Source: Deltaproteobacteria bacterium UBA5754
Lineage (GTDB): Bacteria; Desulfobacterota; Dissulfuribacteria; Dissulfuribacterales; UBA5754
DNA: 10,867 nt
NCBI GenBank assembly: GCA_002419025.1
Contig: DIFG01000028.1
Coordinates: 1-10,867, forward strand
Reading direction: 5' to 3'
Under the pieces are notes generated by a model, which made no database searches, had not been told where the DNA came from, and saw nothing but the letters and a program-made list of their open reading frames with translations. Positions 1 to 7,006 of the stretch are shown in pieces. The translations under genes were made by a program, and so were the position numbers. Each line of letters opens with the position of its first letter. Position 1 is the first letter of the stretch.

Positions 1-18
1 ACAAAATGACGAAGAACC
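1..18. repeat. Left copy of an outward-facing terminal repeat
   Basis: Bases 1-18 (acaaaatgacgaagaacc) are the exact reverse complement of 10741-10758. The two copies diverge immediately after the ...gaacc edge, so the edge at base 18 looks like the end of a defined element whose body lies to the left of the window. Read outward, the end begins GGTTCTTCGTCATTTTGT. From memory, this resembles the terminal repeats of ISL3-family insertion sequences, which often begin GG(C/T)TCTT. The family name is an inference, because no transposase is visible in the window. Confidence 0.5.
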
Positions 19-137
19 AATTTTTGACGCATTTCATGCTGTGGATTTATTTAACTATTGGTTCCTCTACGTTTCTGGATTTGGAGTTTAATGGACTCCA
101 ATCCGCTCGAAATGTCGAGGATCCATATATTTTTTGA

Positions 138-908
138 TTAACTAGCTGCTACCCACCCACCATCCACGAATAAGGTTTGACCTGTAACGAAGTCTGATGC
201 TTCACTGGAAAGATATATTACTGCTCCGATTAAGTCCTCAGGTGTGGCAAGCCTCCCCATTGGGATACGAGATAGAATTTTTTCAAGCATTGGCCCTTGC
301 AATGTTGCTTGGCGGCTTGGGGTGTTTACTGCCGTTGGCGCAAGAGCATTAACCCGAATGCCATGAGGGGCCCATTCCATGGCAAGGGCTTCTGTCAGAT
401 GGTTTATCCCTGCTTTGATTCCGCCATAGACAGATCGACCTGGCACAATGCTTTTGCTGAATGTGGAGCTGAGATTAATGATTTTTCCATATCCCCGTCT
501 ACGCATGATCGAACCGACTGCCTGACAGCAAAAGAACAGACCTTTAAAACCGGTATCAACCATTGTGTCCCAATCATTTTCGGACACATCCCATGCGGGC
601 TTGGTGACGGCATAGCCTGCATTGTTTATTAGGATGTCAACCTTGCCTGTTTTTGCTTCTATAAATTCCTTTAATTTCTGGATATCCGAAACCTTTTGAA
701 TGTCAATGACGCACATTTCGACCTTACAGCCATTTTTCTCAGCGATTTCTTTAACTTCCAACAATTTTTTCTGCCGTCTGCCGCAAATAATGATTTCAGC
801 ACCAGCCTCAGCTAATCCAATTGCTATATCGCGACCGATGCCCTCACTTGCACCAGTAATCACGGCGACCTTATTGGTAAGGCGAAATTTTTTGTAATAA
901 TCTTGCAC
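138..908 (-). CDS. Short-chain dehydrogenase/reductase (SDR) family oxidoreductase
   Basis: A 256-residue classical SDR, predicted to be a cytoplasmic NAD(P)-dependent oxidoreductase; substrate not recognisable. The Rossmann glycine motif TGASEGIG is at residues 18-25, NNAG at 95-98, catalytic Ser148, Tyr161 and Lys165 (YGGIK), and the C-terminal FVDGGW signature near the end. GRR at 43-45 after the second strand favours NADP(H). The position that usually holds the catalytic-tetrad Asn (in the N-x-K-G-x-F motif) reads Gly120 in TGFKGLFF. The start is GTG at 908, preceded by GGAG at 916-919; an ATG at 919-921 is out of frame. The length is normal for the family. It is divergent from the phospholipase D-like gene, with about 60 bases between them. 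Base composition is clearly more AT-rich than in the genes to the right (for example 25 G+C of 60 in 181-240), consistent with separate acquisition. Confidence 0.93.
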   Translation of the reverse strand: MQDYYKKFRLTNKVAVITGASEGIGRDIAIGLAEAGAEIIICGRRQKKLLEVKEIAEKNGCKVEMCVIDIQKVSDIQKLKEFIEAKTGKVDILINNAGYAVTKPAWDVSENDWDTMVDTGFKGLFFCCQAVGSIMRRRGYGKIINLSSTFSKSIVPGRSVYGGIKAGINHLTEALAMEWAPHGIRVNALAPTAVNTPSRQATLQGPMLEKILSRIPMGRLATPEDLIGAVIYLSSEASDFVTGQTLFVDGGWVAAS

Positions 909-915
909 AATAATT

Positions 916-919
916 CTCC
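916..919 (-). promoter_or_regulatory. Ribosome binding site of the SDR gene
   Basis: GGAG on the minus strand, seven bases before the GTG codon at 906-908. It supports the GTG start over the nearby out-of-frame ATG. Confidence 0.55.
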
Positions 920-968
920 ATTAGTAATTATTTGTAGTGTAAATTTTGTGTGTGAAATTGGGAAAGAA

Positions 969-2081
969 ATGGGGAAAGGCGCTTTTCCATTAAATGCGGG
1001 TTTGAGCAGAACATCCACATCTTCGCCAGGCAATCCGCATTTCCGCGTCTTTTTTGGTGGGCCCGACCGTCCCCCCCGAGCCTTGCGCGATCTGCTCCAT
1101 TCCCATGTCTCCGCCGTGCCGTCCGGCGGCGAGATTTTCTGGGCGACCTATTATTTCCGCGATGAAGCACTGGCCGATGCGCTTGTTCAGGCCAAGAAAC
1201 GGGGGGTTGCGGTCAGGCTGACCCTGGAAGCGAATCCGCGCAGCAACCATGTCAACCTCCCCGTACTCGAAATGCTGCAACGTGCCGGCAATCTGGCCCG
1301 CGATTGCAGGCCGCTCAGGCATTCCTGTCCTGACAATCTTCACCGGGAAAAGCCCCGACTGCACCTAAAGCTCTATTACTTCAGTCATCCTGAACCCCAC
1401 GTGCTTACCGGCACGTTCAATCCCTCTGGTAATCAGCCCGAAGATCCGCGAATCCTGGAAGAAATCGGCGACCAGGACCGAGGGCACAATCACCTGGTGG
1501 AAATTACCGATAGCCGCCTAGTCATCCCCCTGCGCGATCATCTCCGCCTTTTACATGGCATCCCGCACGGTCCCTGGGAACGTCTGCTGCCGTGCAACAA
1601 CAGGGTGCTGACCGCGGGAGATACGAGCATTTACCTTTTCCCCCGGCTCCGTCGCGATGTCCTCCGCCGGAGGCTCCTTGCACTGCCGGGGGGGACGATT
1701 CTGCGCATGGCGATTTCCCATCTGAACGACACTGAGATGGGAAAAACCCTGCTCACCCTCAAAAATCGCGGGATTGGCATCGAAATCCTTGCCCATGATA
1801 CAGAGCGGCGGGTTCCGCAATGGGTCGAGAATCTGTTGGATGCGCACCTGCTCTTCCGCCGCTACCGCCATCCCCAAGGATTCCCCATGCATAACAAGTT
1901 CATCCTGATCGATACCCATGGGACCCGGGAAGTCATCTTCGGCAGTATGAATTTTTCGAAAAGATCGCTGCATGCAAATCACGAACTTTTAGTGGTTTCA
2001 TCCAGCCATTTTCTCTATGATGCCTTCGAGACCCGGTGGAAGCAGATGCTTGACGAAACAGAGGCGATGTCTTCATGCTAA
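969..2081 (+). CDS. Phospholipase D-superfamily protein (cardiolipin synthase-like)
   Basis: About 370 residues from the ATG at 969, which has GGGA about five bases upstream. The frame stays open back to a TTG at 903, but that would overlap the start of the divergent SDR gene, so 969 is preferred. Two PLD half-sites are visible. The first is His132-x-Lys134 followed by GTFN at 148-151, with Ser where HxK(x4)D expects Asp. The second is complete: His308-Asn-Lys310 with Asp315, then GSMN at 325-328 and NHE shortly after. Such a bilobed enzyme uses two histidines for phosphodiester hydrolysis or phosphatidyl transfer; in bacteria this includes cardiolipin synthases, lipases and some nucleases. 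I see no signal peptide or clear membrane helix, which is unlike typical Cls enzymes. It overlaps the glycosyltransferase gene by seven bases (ATGCTAA), implying coupled translation and perhaps a joint role in envelope lipid or glycan modification. The substrate is unknown. Confidence 0.85.
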   Translation: MGKGAFPLNAGLSRTSTSSPGNPHFRVFFGGPDRPPRALRDLLHSHVSAVPSGGEIFWATYYFRDEALADALVQAKKRGVAVRLTLEANPRSNHVNLPVLEMLQRAGNLARDCRPLRHSCPDNLHREKPRLHLKLYYFSHPEPHVLTGTFNPSGNQPEDPRILEEIGDQDRGHNHLVEITDSRLVIPLRDHLRLLHGIPHGPWERLLPCNNRVLTAGDTSIYLFPRLRRDVLRRRLLALPGGTILRMAISHLNDTEMGKTLLTLKNRGIGIEILAHDTERRVPQWVENLLDAHLLFRRYRHPQGFPMHNKFILIDTHGTREVIFGSMNFSKRSLHANHELLVVSSSHFLYDAFETRWKQMLDETEAMSSC

Positions 2082-3256
2082 TCCATGAAAAAACCAGCGA
2101 CAATGCCGCTGAAAATCCCTGCGATCATAAACGGCTTAACATAGTGATGGTCGACTCCCACGGTTCCGTCGAGCGCGGCGGAGCCGTGCAGTGCGCATCC
2201 CTTGCGCGAGCCCTTGCCCGGCGCGGACACCGCCTCACCTGTATCTTTGACGGAGAGCCGGATCAACCGATGCATGGGATGTGGTTCCAGAGCCTGCGAA
2301 GCGCCGGGGTCCGGACGCGGCGCCTTGGACTGCAAAGCCTTGCCGGTATGCTGCAACTTAGGCGGCTGATGGCTGAAGAGCGCCCTGATGTTCTCCATAC
2401 GCACAAAAACCGGGCTTTGTTTTGTGCCTACTTCGCAACCTTGGGTATGCGCCGCCCTGTGTGGGCGGCAAATCGAGGTACCGTCTATCCGTTGTCGCAA
2501 AGCCGTCTGGCTTATTTTATCCACCGCCGCCATGTTGCCCGTATATTCGCTGTAGCATATGCCGTTCGGGATGCTTTGGTGGCCGATGGCATCGCCGGGG
2601 AAAAAGTTGAAGTCGTGTACGGAAGTTTCGACCCTGATCGTTTCCGCCCGGGGGTTTCCGGGGCCGGGATGCGTCGTGCCTGGAAACTTCCCGAGGTGGT
2701 CCCGGTTGTCGGCCTGATCGGCTCCCTGAATACCCCCAAGAAGGGCCAGCCGATACTCCTGGAGGCAGCGGCTCGCCTCAAGGACCGATACCCCGAACTG
2801 CGTTTTGTGCTGGTGGGCGAGGGGGATTCCAGTGCGCTGCAAGCCATGGCATCCTCTCTGGGGGTGTCCGACCGGGTGGTTTTTGCGGGCTTTACGGAAG
2901 ATGTTCCCGCGGCGCTGGCCGCAATCGACATTGTCGTCTGCGCATCACTGCGCGGCGAGGGGTTGACCGGCGCGTTGCGCGAGGCGCTTGCCATGGCTCG
3001 TCCGGTAATCTCGAGTGATGTGGCCGGCAATCGGGAACTGGTGATCCATAACAGCACGGGCCTGCTGGTTCCGCCCGGAGATCCGGCGGCACTGGCCGAC
3101 GCGATAGACAGGATGCTCCGGGACGCTGAACTGGCACGGTCCTGCGCCGCAAGAGGCCGCGAACTGGTGCTCGAGCTATGTACGGAAGAGAAGCGGGCGG
3201 CCCGTGTTGAAGAAATATATTTCGAACTTCTTTCAGCATTTTCTGTGAAAAGTTGA
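2075..3256 (+). CDS. Glycosyltransferase, GT-B fold, family 4 type
   Basis: A 393-residue protein of typical GT4 length. The N-terminal acceptor domain has the GGA...LARALARRGH pattern common in GT-B enzymes (roughly residues 35-55). The C-terminal nucleotide-sugar domain has KKGQPILLEA, then GEGD at 248-251, and the EX7E signature with Glu295 and Glu303 (EGLTGALRE), followed by GRP-like and AGxxELV segments. The enzyme probably transfers a sugar from an activated donor to a lipid-linked or polysaccharide acceptor at the cytoplasmic face of the membrane; donor and acceptor cannot be read from sequence. The ATG at 2075 overlaps the end of the PLD-like gene, with GAGG at 2061-2064. No other lipopolysaccharide or capsule genes follow, so this is an isolated pair rather than a surface-glycan cluster. 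Confidence 0.93.
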   Translation: MLIHEKTSDNAAENPCDHKRLNIVMVDSHGSVERGGAVQCASLARALARRGHRLTCIFDGEPDQPMHGMWFQSLRSAGVRTRRLGLQSLAGMLQLRRLMAEERPDVLHTHKNRALFCAYFATLGMRRPVWAANRGTVYPLSQSRLAYFIHRRHVARIFAVAYAVRDALVADGIAGEKVEVVYGSFDPDRFRPGVSGAGMRRAWKLPEVVPVVGLIGSLNTPKKGQPILLEAAARLKDRYPELRFVLVGEGDSSALQAMASSLGVSDRVVFAGFTEDVPAALAAIDIVVCASLRGEGLTGALREALAMARPVISSDVAGNRELVIHNSTGLLVPPGDPAALADAIDRMLRDAELARSCAARGRELVLELCTEEKRAARVEEIYFELLSAFSVKS

Positions 3257-3257
3257 A

Positions 3258-3307
3258 CCTGAATCCATGGGCCTACAGTACCCCGGCCGTCGGCCTATGG
3301 ATTCAGG
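3258..3307. repeat. Palindromic repeat, 16-bp imperfect inverted arms
   Basis: The left arm 3258-3273 (cctgaatccatgggcc) pairs with 3292-3307 (ggcctatggattcagg) with one mismatch, around an 18-base loop. It begins one base after the glycosyltransferase stop codon. There is no T-run after it, so it is not a standard intrinsic terminator, though it could still stop or protect the upstream transcript. Its right end (gtcggcctatggattcagg) closely matches the right end of the 7007-7201 element. A catcaaacttgcgat segment just downstream (3316-3330) also has a near copy there (catccaactttgcgat, 7026-7041). Confidence 0.75.
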
Positions 3308-3410
3308 AACTACGTCATCAAACTTGCGATCTGCATAATTTGGGATAATGGACTTCTGCGTCGTTCGCCTGTAAAAAGGGAGGTGCGCCGTTTGGCGTGT
3401 ATCCCATATT

Positions 3411-3416
3411 GAGGAG
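3411..3416 (+). promoter_or_regulatory. Ribosome binding site of the 65-residue gene
   Basis: GAGGAG ends six bases before the ATG at 3423. This strong Shine-Dalgarno sequence is the main reason for treating the short frame as a real gene. Confidence 0.65.
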
Positions 3417-3422
3417 ATCCAC

Positions 3423-3620
3423 ATGGAAGAACGCAGGAAGGCACCGCCCAGGAAGGACAAGCCTGATCCCGAACGTATGGCCGCACTCCGTTCTCTCCCC
3501 CTGGAGGTCAAGGAAAGGATCACAGGGGAGGAGGCCCAGGCCTTCCTCTACAAAGAGGAGCTCCCCGAGACCCTCATCGAGAAGCTCAAGGATTACATCG
3601 AGGACATGCCAACTGCATGA
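3423..3620 (+). CDS. Small conserved-looking protein of unknown function (65 aa)
   Basis: A short, highly charged protein that I do not recognise. The first 20 or so residues are rich in Lys, Arg, Pro and Glu and probably unstructured. The rest (LPLEVKERITGEEAQAFLYK, then a Leu/Lys/Glu-rich tail) looks like two or three amphipathic helices. It has no cysteine, no signal peptide and no membrane segment. A strong GAGGAG ribosome binding site precedes the ATG. The stop codon overlaps the start of the HAD gene (ATGA, four bases), the usual sign of an operon with coupled translation. A role as a small partner or regulator of the HAD enzyme is possible but is inferred only from this arrangement. 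Confidence 0.8.
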   Translation: MEERRKAPPRKDKPDPERMAALRSLPLEVKERITGEEAQAFLYKEELPETLIEKLKDYIEDMPTA

Positions 3621-4450
3621 TGTCCTGCATTACCTCCGTCGTGCCCGGCACCTCCCCTGAAAAGGCCGTTTTTTTCGACATGGACGGCGTCCTACTTGAC
3701 AGCATGCCCTGCCATGTCCAGGCATGGCAGGAGGCAATGGGGGAATTCGGCTGCGCTGTGGACGAGGAGGTCCTCTACCTTCACGAGGGGGCGATCGAGC
3801 CCGAGACGGCGATAAGGATCTTTCAGGATCACGGGTTCTACATGGACGAGGCCCGTTTCGCCGCGATACTTGCCCGCCAGATGGCCATTTTTCAGGAGAG
3901 GTTCCGCCCCCACGTCCAGCCCTATCCCGAGGTCCCGGGGATCATCGCCCGGCTCAGGGAAGAGGGCTGGACCATGGCCCTCGTGACGAGTTCCCATGGC
4001 GCCATCCTTGACCAGATTTTGCCCCACGAGATTCGGGATGCCCTGAACCACATCGTTACCGGGGACCGCGTTTCCCGCCGCAAACCCCATCCCGATCCCT
4101 ATATCGCCGCCCTTCATGCCATCGGGTCCGATGCGGCCTCTTCCCTTGTGGTGGAAAACGCCCCAGCGGGGATCGCCGCGGCCAAGGCCGCTGGTCTCCA
4201 CTGCATTGCACTCGCGACCACGCTCGCACCCGAACGACTCTCCGCGGCGGATGCTGTGCTCACGTCTCACCGGGAGCTCCTTGCATATCTTTCCTCCTGG
4301 GATGCCGGCCGTGTGGGGATGGCCCCATCACATGGGCCAGGCCGGGATCTTGAGGATGCGCAGGTCAGGGTTTGGGCCGAGGGCGGGGAAGACCGCTTCC
4401 ATGACCTCTACGGGTCTGGGCAAGGGTGTGACGGCACGGGAGAGGGATAG
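3617..4450 (+). CDS. HAD-superfamily hydrolase, subfamily IA (phosphatase/phosphomutase-like)
   Basis: A predicted Mg-dependent phosphohydrolase or phosphomutase of the beta-phosphoglucomutase/phosphoglycolate phosphatase type; substrate not assignable. HAD motif I is FFDMDGVLLDS with nucleophile Asp21 and acid Asp23. A helical C1 cap follows (about 30-100). Motif II is VTSS at 123-126, motif III is Lys156 in KPHPDPY, and motif IV is VVENAPAGIAAAKAAG with Glu180-Asn181, where an acidic second residue is more usual. The core ends near residue 230, the normal family length. The remaining C-terminal residues, from about 238, are read from DNA antisense to the end of the radical SAM gene, are rich in Gly and Asp, and probably have no conserved function. 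The start overlaps the upstream small gene; ATG at 3620 is an equally possible start. Confidence 0.9.
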   Translation: MMSCITSVVPGTSPEKAVFFDMDGVLLDSMPCHVQAWQEAMGEFGCAVDEEVLYLHEGAIEPETAIRIFQDHGFYMDEARFAAILARQMAIFQERFRPHVQPYPEVPGIIARLREEGWTMALVTSSHGAILDQILPHEIRDALNHIVTGDRVSRRKPHPDPYIAALHAIGSDAASSLVVENAPAGIAAAKAAGLHCIALATTLAPERLSAADAVLTSHRELLAYLSSWDAGRVGMAPSHGPGRDLEDAQVRVWAEGGEDRFHDLYGSGQGCDGTGEG

Positions 4451-6913
4451 GGCCACGAAGCATGCGGGAGGAGCAGTCCCTTTCTGAACCTCCCGGATCC
4501 ATGAGAGGACCTTGGTTGCCTGTGTGATCGACCCCTCTTGGATGACCTCCATGCGCGTGACCGCTTGGCCCAGGTCGGCTGTCCGTTCCCGTCCTTTTCT
4601 CCGAATGGCCAGTTTTCCATTACCTGAAGACCGGAATACGCCAATGGCCTTTCGTGCCTCCGATGGCCCGATTCCTGAAAGACAGACAATGGTTGTGATC
4701 TCCGGTGCGGCATTGAGGCCGCCTCCCGCACCGGAGGATATACCCGAAACGATTCGGAGTCCTTGGGGGAGTTGGCTGTTCATGGCATCCATCACCCGCT
4801 CTGCTCTCCAGTCTTCCTCAAGGAGGATTTCCATTTCTTCACAGAGGCTTTCGGTTCCGAGGGGGATGGGCTGGCCGAAGGAGAACCGGGGCAGTGGGTG
4901 GTGTCCGAGACTGAAGAGCACCGGCAGCCCGGCCCTGCGGGCAGCCCGGTGGAAGGCATGCATGACCTCGAGGTGCCCGAGGAGGCGGGCAGGCCCGAGT
5001 TTCTCAAAAACGAAGCGGAGACGATGGCGTCCGGCCGGTGGTCGGGCCTCCCTGTGGGGCATGGGGCCCAGGTCGCATTCGGTGTGCGTGACCGGTCGGA
5101 TTAGACGAAAATCGCAGACCCCGCAGCCCTGGCAGGCCCCATGCCGGCAGTCGGCTGTGGGGAGCTCCCTGAAGGCATTCTCCCGTTCCGCGAGGAGGAA
5201 TGCCTTTGTGATGCGAGTGTCGATATGATCCCAGGGGAGGGGGGCATCCACCAGGCGGGCTTCCAGGATGGCGTCGAGATCCAGACCCATTTCTTCTGCG
5301 GCCTTTCGGTAGAGATCCGGCCGGAAATGGTCGCTCCAGGCGTCGAGGCGGGCTCCAAGCCTCCAGGCCCTTTCCACAATGGAAGCAAGCCGCCGGTCAC
5401 CCCGTGAGAAGACCCCTTCGAGGAAGCTCAGCTCCGGGTCGTGCCACTTGAATTTTATCGCCCGCTCCCGAATGGCGGAACGGATGAGTTCAAATCGTTC
5501 CCTTGCTTCAAGGACGGTGATCTGTCTCTCCCACTGAAACGGGGTGTGGGGCTTGGGGACAAAGGTCCCTACGCTCACCGTGACGGTTTTCCCGCGATCG
5601 CCGGTCTTGAGGACCTTTCGGGCGAGTTCTGCGATGGCAAGGCAATCTTCCCGGGTCTCGGTGGGTAGTCCGATCATGAAATAGAGCTTGATCCCGGGCC
5701 AGCCGAGTCTGAAGACCCGCTCAGAGGTCGCGAGGAGATCCTCCTCCGTGATCCCCTTGTTGATGACCTTCCTCAGTCGTTCGCTTCCGGCCTCAGGGGC
5801 GAGGGTGAACCCGGTCTTTCTCACCTTGCCGACCAGGTCCATGATCTCGGGGGTGAGGGTCCCCACCCGGAGGGACGGGAGGGATACGGAGACCCGATCT
5901 TCTTGGTGACGGGCCATGACCTGAGCGAGGACGGGTTCGATGCAGCGGTAGTCTCCGGTGCTCAGGGACAGAAATGACGCCTCTTCGAAGCCGCTTGCCC
6001 GGAGACCTTGCTCCATGAGGTCGAGGACCAGTCCAGGGGGGCGTTCCCGAACGGGCCGGTAGAAGATTCCGGCCTGGCAGAATCGGCACCCACGGGTGCA
6101 TCCGCGGGCGATCTCCACGCCGAGCCGGTCGTGGACAATGGGGGCGAATGGGACGAGGGGCCGGTTTGGAAACGGGACCTTGGCAAGGTCGGAGACGATG
6201 CGGCGCCTGACCGGCCCGGCGTCCGGCTCCAGGGGGGCCATTTCCTGAAGGGACCCATCCGGCCCGTAACGCGCATCTGAAAATTCCGGGACGTAGATCC
6301 CTTCGATCCGGGAAAGGGCATGGAGGAGTTCGCGCCTCGGGACCCCTTCTGCGCGTCCGTCCCTGACGGCCTCGGCGATCTCGACAATGGCCTCTTCTCC
6401 GTCCCCGATGAGGATGGCGTCGAAGAACGGGGCGACCGGTTCGGGATTGGAGGCCGAGCTTCCGCCGCCGATGATGAGGGGGAGGGCGGGGTCCCGCCGG
6501 TCCCTGGCCCGGAGCGGAACTCCGGCAAGATCGAGGATCGTGAGTATATTCGATGAACTCAGCTCGTAGGGCAGGGTGACGGCGAGGATGTCGAATTGTC
6601 CAAGTGGACGTCCGCTCTCCAGACCCCAGATCGGAATGGCCTTTTGTCGAAGGACATCCTCCAGGTCAGGAGCGGGGCAGTAGGCCCGGTCCGCCATGGC
6701 CCAGGGGAGATCGTTCAGGATATGATAGAGTATGTGGAGACCCAGGTGGGACATCCCGATCTCGTACAGATCGGGAAAGATGAGGCAGACCTTTAGGTCT
6801 GCATCCTGCCATGCCTTTCTCCGGGCGTTCGTCTCGGTCCCGAGATAACGGGACGGCCTTTTCGCGCGGGCCAGCACGGATAGGATAGCGGATTTATCGG
6901 GTGTGTCTAACAT
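4328..6913 (-). CDS. Fused B12-binding-type radical SAM protein with C-terminal DUF2344 (TIGR03960/TIGR03936 type)
   Basis: An 861-residue protein of uncharacterised function. The N-terminal cobalamin-binding-like domain (about 40-170) carries YEIGMSHLGL at 50-59 and a GGGSSASNPEP loop. The radical SAM core begins around residue 260, with the 4Fe-4S ligands Cys272, Cys276 and Cys279 (CTRGCRFC), so it should cleave S-adenosylmethionine reductively to a 5'-deoxyadenosyl radical. A second cysteine cluster, Cys589, Cys594, Cys597 and Cys600 (CRHGACQGCGVC), sits at the junction and may hold another iron-sulfur cluster. From about residue 629 the RLRFVFEKLGPARLLGHLE segment matches what I know of DUF2344, the 'radical SAM-linked' family. 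In many bacteria these two parts are separate neighbouring genes. The ATG at 6913 has only a distant GAGG, but the N-terminus has the expected family length. Its 3' end overlaps the convergent HAD frame by 123 bases. Confidence 0.93.
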   Translation of the reverse strand: MLDTPDKSAILSVLARAKRPSRYLGTETNARRKAWQDADLKVCLIFPDLYEIGMSHLGLHILYHILNDLPWAMADRAYCPAPDLEDVLRQKAIPIWGLESGRPLGQFDILAVTLPYELSSSNILTILDLAGVPLRARDRRDPALPLIIGGGSSASNPEPVAPFFDAILIGDGEEAIVEIAEAVRDGRAEGVPRRELLHALSRIEGIYVPEFSDARYGPDGSLQEMAPLEPDAGPVRRRIVSDLAKVPFPNRPLVPFAPIVHDRLGVEIARGCTRGCRFCQAGIFYRPVRERPPGLVLDLMEQGLRASGFEEASFLSLSTGDYRCIEPVLAQVMARHQEDRVSVSLPSLRVGTLTPEIMDLVGKVRKTGFTLAPEAGSERLRKVINKGITEEDLLATSERVFRLGWPGIKLYFMIGLPTETREDCLAIAELARKVLKTGDRGKTVTVSVGTFVPKPHTPFQWERQITVLEARERFELIRSAIRERAIKFKWHDPELSFLEGVFSRGDRRLASIVERAWRLGARLDAWSDHFRPDLYRKAAEEMGLDLDAILEARLVDAPLPWDHIDTRITKAFLLAERENAFRELPTADCRHGACQGCGVCDFRLIRPVTHTECDLGPMPHREARPPAGRHRLRFVFEKLGPARLLGHLEVMHAFHRAARRAGLPVLFSLGHHPLPRFSFGQPIPLGTESLCEEMEILLEEDWRAERVMDAMNSQLPQGLRIVSGISSGAGGGLNAAPEITTIVCLSGIGPSEARKAIGVFRSSGNGKLAIRRKGRERTADLGQAVTRMEVIQEGSITQATKVLSWIREVQKGTAPPACFVALSLSRAVTPLPRPVEVMEAVFPALGPNPDLRILKIPAWPM

Positions 6914-7006
6914 GGAGCCAGGCTTATACCTCTTTTCCGCTTCGTGGAGAACAGCTAAGGTAGAATTGAACAGGGGTGATTGTGCTGAAAGTTTTTGAAA
7001 AATAAA

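Noticed and set aside
106..135. Hairpin ctcga-aatg-tcgag followed by a run of six T.
   Set aside because: The stem is only five bases and the T-run starts ten bases later, so it is not a convincing terminator. It also points the wrong way for the SDR gene.
903..968. Extended N-terminus (22 residues) of the PLD-like protein from a TTG at 903.
   Set aside because: It would overlap the start of the divergent SDR gene and is AT-rich, unlike the rest of the gene. ATG 969 has a better ribosome binding site.
4512..6796. Several open frames on the plus strand opposite the radical SAM gene.
   Set aside because: They are antisense shadows of a GC-rich gene with clear motifs on the minus strand, and their translations are Arg/Pro/Gly-rich without domains.
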